Of a DNA stretch of 25,440 nt, positions 1 to 9,300 are shown in pieces. The notes under the pieces were generated by a model. The model saw only the letters and a program-made list of their open reading frames with translations. It was not told where the DNA came from and did no database searches. Position 1 is the first letter of the stretch, and every line of letters begins with the position of its first letter. Made by a program: the position numbers and the translations under genes. Source of the stretch: Acropora yongei (taxonomy: Eukaryota > Cnidaria > Anthozoa > Scleractinia > Acroporidae); contig BLFN01000803.1 in NCBI GenBank assembly GCA_014634225.1, forward strand, positions 2,335,269-2,360,708, given 5' to 3'.

Positions 1-36
1 AATTTTAGTGGAACTTTGAAGGGAAAGACTACGTAC

Positions 37-315
37 CCTCTTTGGCATCAACAAAACCTAGTCCAATCACATTCATCAATTTGGCAATTTCAACTTCTCT
101 TTCCATCACACCAGCCCCACTAATTGGTCCCCAGTTTATTGCAAGTCCGGGAAGACCAAGCACATGTCTGCGATACTGGGCAAGAGAATCTTGGAATGCG
201 TTGCAAGCAGAGTATGAAAGCTGTCCAAGGTTACCAACAATGGATGCCATAGACGAGAACATGACAAAAAAATCCAAATCCATTTCCAAACTCATTTGGT
301 GAAGCAAAAATGACC
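37..315 (-). CDS. Exon encoding the C-terminal part of the ketoreductase domain
   Basis: 279 nt from acceptor tttttttctag (AG at 317-316) to donor GAGG|GTACGT (37/36), phase 1 in and phase 1 out. It contains the KR catalytic Ser in FFVMFSSMAS, and Tyr and Asn in QLSYSACNAF, followed by GLAINWGPI, the usual KR ending. With the Lys in the previous exon, the KR tetrad is complete, so reduction of the beta-keto group is expected. The coding sequence continues beyond the left edge, where ACP and any release domain should be. The exon start at 315 is splice-defined; the in-frame ATG upstream is intronic. Confidence 0.92.
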
Positions 316-3300
316 CTAGAAAAAAATTACGTTTCAAGCAATAATTTCGTGAAAATAAAAATAAAGTGATTTAAAAGTTTTTAGAAGCAACGAGTAGGTG
401 TAAACCATGTTTTCCTTCTTTTATGAACGTAAAAAAGTAAACAAACCTTAAATACAGAATTAACACAATTATTTATGAAACCTACATTTATAGGCTCTTC
501 TGTCTTATGGCGTGCGCGGAACCAAAAATTAGGGCTTTGGCTACAATTGTAGCTTCGAAAAGAGCCCGCTGCATTGCACATCGGTTAATTGCCTCTTTTC
601 GTCTTCTCCACTTTGCTGACATCTCCACCCTAGAGACATAATGAAGCTTCGAGCGAAGCCGGCTAACACTAGAAACGTCAGCTTCGTTATCTCTTTATGT
701 TTTATGGTGGAGATTTGACAGTTATCAACTTGTTTGATACAACAAAAAAGCCTGCCTGCAGGCTGACATATGTCATGAATATCTGTTTTAAATTCATAGT
801 GACCATTTTTTTCCAATTAAATGTCGGCAAGTCCCCAGATATTTATATTGTACTTATCTCACTAGCTGGCATTACCTTTCACTTTGGGGCCCAATACATC
901 AGAAAAACCCTCAAAGGAAAGGTCTTTGAGGGACTGATCTCTGAGTACCATAGCAGTGTGAACAATCCCAGCCACAGTTGGAAGACTTTGAAGCTGCTCG
1001 ACTTTAAACGCTGTCATTTTCTCTTCGCTGGATATGTCAACCTAAAGGAAGAATATGTGAAATATATAAGCTTGATACAGATAAAGAGAAACCCGCGAAG
1101 GCTACCGTCCTTAAACTCAACGAAAAAAGATCTTGCTAGTCTCTCAACTTCAGTGTTAAGTTTCGTACCGATATATAAGATGAAGATAGCGAGAGTACAG
1201 AGTGGCTAGAAAAGCAGTCGTGTGTACACATAAAAGATATAATACAATATTTTTGAGAATTCTGAAGTCTTGATAATCACGATGAGGTAATCCTAGAACT
1301 AATATATCGAACACGTTACAATTGTAATCCCATTGGTCTCCCAAATTGATCACGTTTAACAGACACTACTCAATAAAATAATTCAAGAGGGAATTTTTCC
1401 TCTTCTTAGCAGCGTGGACCAGTGGGCTTACATTGTCCTACCTGAAAAATATGCGTCTTTGTGCCTGTCCTCTTTTCAATCTCTCTAAGCCGCAGAAGTG
1501 TTACATCTGAGGGCTTTGAGCGGCTTATCAGCACTATTGTCTTTGCTCCATTTTCTGCCATCCAGCAAGCGACTTCTAATCCAAATCCTCTTGTTCCACC
1601 TGCAACCAAATAGGTCCTATTCTCTCTTAGCCCACAGTCATCCAAGCCTTGTGGAAGCACTGAGATGTCCTGAAGGGCGCCCTCTTTGCTAAGTGTCGCC
1701 AGCGACTGAATTGATAACGACATGTCAGAGGATTGGTTGGCTTCGTTTCTTCCGTTTCTACCTCTGTCTTTCAAACTGTTGACAGCTCTGATCGATGACA
1801 GTAAATCGGCAGATTCCAACGAAATATCCAGGAGCTCCCCTAAGCCTCCTTTTCTTTCTAAGATGTCAAGACTTTGCAAGGCGAGCTTCTCAAATGCTGA
1901 AGGAGATTGTAGAATGTCCGATATGTCCGTTCTCACGTATTCAACATGTTTGTTTGAAGAAAACACAACTTCGCCGTCCAATTGAGAGCTCAGTAAGATC
2001 ATTCTTCCTCCTTTTTTAAGACTGCGAACACTTTTCTTAAATGAGTTAGGCAAAGGCGAAGAAAAAAGTATGATGGCGTCAAACTGGTCTCTTGAATCAT
2101 CTTTCTGTAAAGACTGCCTTCTCACGTCACATGCGCCTAGCTTGACGAGGAGATTTGCTGAATGCAGTTCGCATGTGTTTGGGATAGTACAGGTTATTCG
2201 GTGACCCATTGCCTTACCAAGAGCTACTGCTGCAGGTCCAGGATGGCTTTCAGCTTGGAGGATCAATAATTTCTGGTTTTCTTCACCCGATGCTGCAGTT
2301 TCAAGAGCATAGGATGCTATGGCTAGGCAGGCAGGGATGTACGAGGCATGTTCCAAGGTGAGGCTGCTTGGTTTTAAAAACACGTTCTTCTCATTTATGG
2401 TGATGAATCGTGCAACTCGTCCAGAGGGAATGACTCCACATACTTGATCTCCTGTCTTGAAACCGTTTTCGCTGTTTTCGGGAAGGTAAGCCACTTTTCC
2501 ACTGATAAAAACACAACCATCTGATTTTGTTAAAGCGCTCAATGATTTTGACAGGGACCAGCAATGGCTTGCATCTATCGTGACTTGTGTAGGCTGGGGC
2601 AGCGAGAAACCCTGCTCGCGCAAACACAGTGTTCTTGTGGAGGGAATGGTTGACAGGTACACGGAGCAGTCTTTTTCAGTTGTTCTTTTTATCGACCATT
2701 GGTGTTTTCTGGACTTCAAAATGCGATTAATGAATCGTTTACTTCCTTGAAAGATCAATTCATCTTCAATGTTGTCAAAGAGGACTTCATTGACCAAGGA
2801 CTCTACTTCTCGTTGATCATCTCTGTTGCTCAGATCAACCATTGTAACCCTCATTGTCGCCTCTTCAAGGACAGCAGAGCGTTTAAGGCCCCACACTGTA
2901 GAGCTCCATGGGATGTTAGCCGCCTTGCCTAGCCCTGTGTCATGAACATGCATCATCTGTGTTCTCTCTGTGACGAGAAACAGTCGGGATCTAATCTCGC
3001 GCTTTTCGCTAAGCAGTTTGAGGAGAAAAGCAGAGGAACAGAAGGCAAGGCCTTGTATCTGTTCGATGAATTCATATTCATCGCGAACAAGTGACACTTC
3101 CAAGGGCCACAGGTTGACAATAGTTGGGCACTCCTTGTGGGATAGAAGGACTTCTCGAACCAAATTCTCAGCCTCACTATCAAAATAGCAGGCATTTGGT
3201 AACTGAAGAGTAATGACATTAACGCCATATTTTTCGAGTTTGCTCACTAAACTTCGCGAAAAATTTGACGAATCAATGAGGACAACGCATATCGTTTTTG

Positions 3301-6300
3301 GAGATATTTTACTCTTTCTTGGCAAGATCTCTTCCTTCCACTCAACTTCATAAGCAATTTCATCAAAGGGAAGTTCCCTAGGTGAATTCGTCAGTTCCGC
3401 CACGCGAAAATCATGCATTGTCATCACAACGTTCCCTGAAGGACTCATGAGGATGACGTCAAATTTGCCAAACGTATTTTCATCTGCAGTGACATGGCAG
3501 TACAACTGATTAGACAATGCTACACCACTGAAAGTGATTGTTTGAAAGCTAAGTGGAACGATAGATTTGCCTTGGGATGCTGAGCTTCTTAAGGGAATGA
3601 AGCAGGATTGCAGGCAGGCATCTAAAACAGACGGATGGATTACGTAACGTCTAAATTCTGACAGAATTTCATTTGAGCCACTGATGTCAATCAAAGCTAC
3701 TCCCTCGTTATCACACATCCAGGCACCTTTGATGATCGAAAAGTTGGGTCCATAATTGAAACCATACTTCTTTGTTATCTCCCTGAATGACTCCATGGAC
3801 ATTCTCGTCATTTCGGTTATCTTCTCTTGTACAAATGTACCAACACCTGTCAGCGAGATGTATTAGAGAAGTATTAAGAAAAAACAAACAGAAAAGCAAT
3901 AATAGCCCACAAGCCATACATTATTATTTGACAGCAATTAACACTTTTTTCTTTCGAGTCTGTTTTTGAAAAAGACCGATCTGTTGGAACACTATATGAG
4001 CAGTTACCGAGATTTAGAGAGCTAATTAACGAAACCCTAGTTGTTCAAGGGGTAGATACAGTGCCATCCACTTAATAAATTAAAATAATTGTTCAATATA
4101 TTTGGTACTACTTATAAAATGAATAGTGGTTTATTCGACAGATAGCATTATCTAATCAAGACCGGTACGATAAAAATATGACTTCATAACAAATGAATAA
4201 GGACCTTTTTCTGCAAGAAAACAGCAAAAATACAATAAAAGTGCTCAAGCTGGACCATGCAAGGATCATTTACTGAAACCGTTTTGTAAAGGTCATCTTA
4301 CCTCCATACTCTGGCTCTTCTTTTTTCCTTAGAAAATCCGTCGAAATTCTTCCACTACTCAGGCCGATTTCAGAGACCCCATCCTGGACACTTGTAATAT
4401 CAAAATTCGCTTCTTGAATGCTTGATGCCTTTTGAATTCGTAGTCTGAGACGACGGACCTTTAATTACAAAGACAAGGAGACGCTGAAACTAATGTGAAA
4501 CTGGATTCTTCTTTGTACTAAAAAAAGGCATTCCCAAATTTTTTTTCTTTAATTTTTGCCGGAAAAAGAAAGAAGTGGCGAAGTGAATAGGATATGGGGT
4601 TTCCTTTGCATGTGATTGCACAAATTCGGCTCTAAGCACATGCTGGGTTTCTATGGTCGTCTTGTATTTAATGCTACTTCAAAACTAACTGGTTGCCTCC
4701 TCGCAGTCGAGTTTCTTAACCATATCAGATAAAGTGCAGGGAAGAAGGTTAGGGTTTAGGTCCCACCCTTACCACTAGCTGTAGTTTCTAGCTTATCTTC
4801 AGTTCCACTCCACGGCTACGTTTGTAAAAACCACGTCGTCTGCCCCTCGCAAGCTGGGATACTTAAGTTTGTATGTTACCCGTCGAGGGAGCATTTAATT
4901 TATGTGCGTATATAGATATGTAATTGGCGAGGGTCTGGAATTTTACGTGTTGTTGTGATGCCTCCGGGTCAACATAGAAATCTCTATTTTTTAGGTGTGT
5001 TTACCTGTGTTTCTGGCAGCGTAAGAAGTCTTAACAGCTTCACGTCACTTAATTCCAGCCCCTCGACGTCTACAAAATAGTTCTTGGCCATGGCAAGGGC
5101 CATTTCCAAATAAGCAGCAGCTGGCATCACGGCACCCCCCTGCACGATAGCGTGATCCTCCAGATGTGGAAAATGATGAAGATCAATCTCACATTCCCAA
5201 CACCACAGGCCTGAATACAGGTCGGTCATTTTCACTGTTTCCAAAAAAGGATGCGTCTGCATCTCGTTGCTTTCAGCGATACTGAGAGGCGAGATTGTGC
5301 TTGGTGGTTGATGCTCTCTATACCAAAAGCTGCTCTTCATCCACGGATAGTTGGGCAAACGGATAAACTTGGCGAATGGGTTTCCTTGTACACACGTCCA
5401 ATCAATGGGAAATCCCAACGTGAACAATCTGCAAACGGTGCTTAAGAGAAATGTCTTGTGCTGTTCATCGACAGGTACCCTTTTACGGGGCAAGGTTGTC
5501 AGGACAACTGGCATATCTTCGGATCTAAGATTTTCTTGTTTTGCAATCTGTTTGATGTTGTGAGCTAAGATTGGTTGGCTGCTGATCTCAGCGATGAGCT
5601 TGTATCCGTCTTTAAGCAGGTTCTTCATTGCTTGTTGGAAAAGCACAGGATAGCGAATGTTACGCCACCAGTAATCCTCATTTAATTCTACAGCTGAAAC
5701 GATTTCGCCATCAACAGTAGAATACATGGGAATCCTGGAGAGTTGCGGTTTTACCCCCCCTCTCTTCATGACTTTTAGAAAAGGCTTCTTAATTAGCTCC
5801 ATATGAGGACTGTGAAATGCCTTCTTTGTTCCTAAAACACGCCAGAACGTATCTCTTGAATGCATTGCCAAGTGCCGCCCAAGAGCTTCAACTGACTGAG
5901 AATCACCGGATACTGTGACACTTTCTTTATCATTCACTGCAGCAACGCTGAGTGTTGCATCCAACCTTAAGTCCATAATTAGTTCTTGAGCCTCGCTTTC
6001 TGACATCCCCAAGGCAGCCATGCTTCCATTCGAAGGACACTGATCTTGCAGGATAGAGCGAGTCAGTACAATGTGAACTGCTTCTTTCACGGTAATGATA
6101 TCAGCAACACATGCCGCTGCAATCTCACCCAGACTGTGCCCAATAACAGCCGAAGGAAAGATTTTCCACGACGACAGAAGTTGTGCCGTCGCATATTGTA
6201 CAGCAAACGTGGCAGGTTGAGAAATGGAATTTTCCGCGATCCTTGATTTGTCCTCTTGTGCTAAGAGCTCTTCTTTAAGAGACAACGGTCCTCCAAGATC

Positions 6301-9300
6301 CCTGACTAAATCGTTCACTGTCAAAATGGCGTTTCTAAAAACAGGCTCACGTGTAAAAAGCTGCCTTCCCATAGCGTACCATTGGGAGCCTTGCCCTCCG
6401 AACAAAAAAACTATTCTTGCATCAGATGACTTCTTTTCACCATAGCAGACACATTTATCCCAGCCCATGGAATCAGAAGCATACTCTTGTAAAGATTGGC
6501 ACACTTCTGAAATGGCTCCGAAAGGAAGTGCAAGGCGGTGCTGGAAGTGACTGCGACGTTCGCTAAGTGAGTAACATAAGTCTGATAAAAACGAGCCATC
6601 CATCTCCGCAGCTCTTTCACAGATCCATTTGGAATACAGCTTCGCCATTTCTTTAAGTGCTTCTCGCGAACGTGCGGAAAGAGTGAGGACGTGACTTAAG
6701 CATTCAGATTGACTTCCTTCTGAGGTTTCTTTTGAAGGTACTTCTTGAAGAATGGTATGCACATTTGAGCCTCCGTAACCAAACGAGTTCACAGCAGCGA
6801 TGCGTAGCTTCCCATTTTCTACGTTCCAAATTTCGGGGATTTGCTGGACAGCAAGTCCTCTCTCTCTTAGTTTCAATTTGGGATTTAACGTCTGCACGTT
6901 CACGGTTGGCACCATTCGTCTCTTCTTGATCATCAAAGCAACCTTGATTAATCCAGCCAGACCTGAGGTAGATTCCGTGTGATTAAGATTAGACTTAACT
7001 GATCCGATTCTTAATTCTCGTGTAAGACTTGTAGTTCCTCGCAAGTATGTTTCAGCAATTGAGGTCACCTCTACCTCATCTCCAATTGCAGTGCCGGTTC
7101 CATGCGCCTCGATGTAACTTATGTCCTCCGCGCTAATTCCAGCCCTCTCCAGAACCACTTTGGAAAGCTCAGCTTGCATCTTGGAACTCGGAGCCGTCAT
7201 TGGTATAGCATTTTTCCCATCGCTATTCATTCCGCAAGCAATTATCCGGGAATATTCGTCATCTCTGTCACTTAAGGCAGCTTGTGATAGCTTTAGAATA
7301 ATTGCTGCGACGCCTTCTCCCCTTCCATACCCATCCCCGGAAGCATCGAAGCTTTTACAACGTCCGTCAGGCGCCAGCAGACCCGCCATACTAGATACCA
7401 TCTGGGTGCCATGGTCCAGAACGATATTGGGCGCACACACAATCGCTATCTCACACTCCTCGTTTTGCAAACTATCAAATGCCAATTTGAGAGCAGTCAA
7501 GGAAGAGGAGCATGCCGTATCGACTGCAATGCTTGGACCGGTGAAGTTGAAACAGAAAGACACCCTATTTGCGAGAATTGAGGCTGTCATTCCGGTGGAA
7601 GTGAACTGATCGATATTATTGAAATTTGATGAATCTGTTAGGAGAGATCCGTAGTCAAGATTCATGGTACCAACAAAAACACCTGTTCTGCTGTTTTGAA
7701 GGTCCTCAAGTGTCATTCCTGCGTCTTCTATTGCCTCATAGACCACTTCTAGTAGGAGACGTTGTTGGGGGTCCATTCCACGAGCTTCCTGGTTGGATAT
7801 ATCAAAGAACTGATTATCAAACGTTCGGATTTCCTCCAAGTAGGAACCATTGACAGCACACAGACGTCCACGAACGAAACGTTTGGAATGATAATGCTGA
7901 AGAAACATCTTATACTCCTGCGCTCTATTACGTGGAAAGGAACCGATTGAACATTTTCCTTGCTCGAGCATATCCCAAAATAAGTCCTTACTGTTGGCAC
8001 CAGGGAACCGACATCCCATTCCCACGATTGATACATCGTTACGCTGTATGTTAACTTGCGATGCGTTACCACCTAACGGCTTAAGCGTTAATTCTTGTTT
8101 CATTTTGTCCACAGCTGAATGGAGTAGCTTGTCCTCATTAAGTGAATCACACTTGTCTATAATCTCAAAGACAGTAATTATCACCGGAGGAAGGATCACA
8201 ATGGCATGAATCACACCGAGTGAAAGCACAGAGGGGACAACACGGAAGAACACAGTTTGCAGTGCTGGATAGATAAACCCCAGTGAAACTGATCCACATA
8301 TCTCCAAAAAAGCAGCAAGCAATACAGAGCATGAAACAGAGTGCACTGCAGTGGTCATGCGCTTTCTTAAGTTTACTTCTTCTGAATAAACGAAAGAATG
8401 GGCCAATAAATGGCTAGAATTGAAGGCTAAAAACAGAGTACAATACAGGATAATGGAGGTAATATGATTCAAGGGAATGTACCACGCCTTTAAGATTCCT
8501 GCTGTCTCCATCACGAGAAAGAGAAATGTGGACGTAAGGTAAGTACAGATGATAAAGGATGTGCTTGATAGCAAACAGAGTACAAATACTGCCACAGAGG
8601 CGACTTTAACAACAAAGCGAACTTCCTCTTCCAGTGAGAATAGATCATCGAGTTCAGGAAAGTTGTGCGACACCGTTGCAAATTTAAAAGGAGCGTGTTC
8701 TGATAAATCCTTTCTGAGTTTTTCAAGTGACTTCCTGTTGCTCTCAAAGCTGTGGTTCCATAACATTCGCACATGGATACGAGTTGCAACGATTTTCTTT
8801 CTTTCAAGACGTATGTCTTGTTGGAAAGAAGCATAGGCCGGTTGGTTGAGAAACCTGGTCAAGCAAGGGCGAAATTCTGAGTTTGCACAGCTCACATTTT
8901 CGTGTCTGGCCCACTGAAGTATTTGGGCTATCCAACAAACTGAATCTGCTTGGCTATTTGAAGCTTGCCCCAAGTTTTTGCAAATTTCTATAAGCTGATT
9001 TTGCGGAGTTCGCTGGGAATAATCAATATCATCAAAGAAAACGATGCTTACATCACTGCTTTTTCCAAATAATTTCCGGTGTGCTTCATTGAATAGGTTA
9101 AAGTTGTCATCTTCTCGATAAAGGTTCGTTGTTGCGCTCACCACCGATCCAGGCTGCAAGGCCAGAAGTGCGAAAACGATAACAATGAAGGTCAAGAAGG
9201 CAACCGAAACTACTCTTCCACCTCTAGAGGTTAACATGTCCACAGCTTCCTTGCAGGCGCATTGCAATTTAATCATTAGTTTCATCATTGGTCCTTTCAG

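Noticed and set aside
697..1209. 170-codon plus-strand frame
   Set aside because: It lies opposite the KR exon and its introns, has no motif, and is explained as a shadow.
1420..1432. Alternative splice donor GTAAGC downstream of 1442
   Set aside because: Would add a few codons and break the frame into the KR exon at 1041.
7121..7609. 162-codon plus-strand frame
   Set aside because: Antisense to the KS active-site region; no start context or domain.
8037..8158. Two separate genes (transporter and PKS) meeting here
   Set aside because: No stop, no splice signal needed and no promoter-like sequence; the frame is continuous with a sensible hydrophilic linker.
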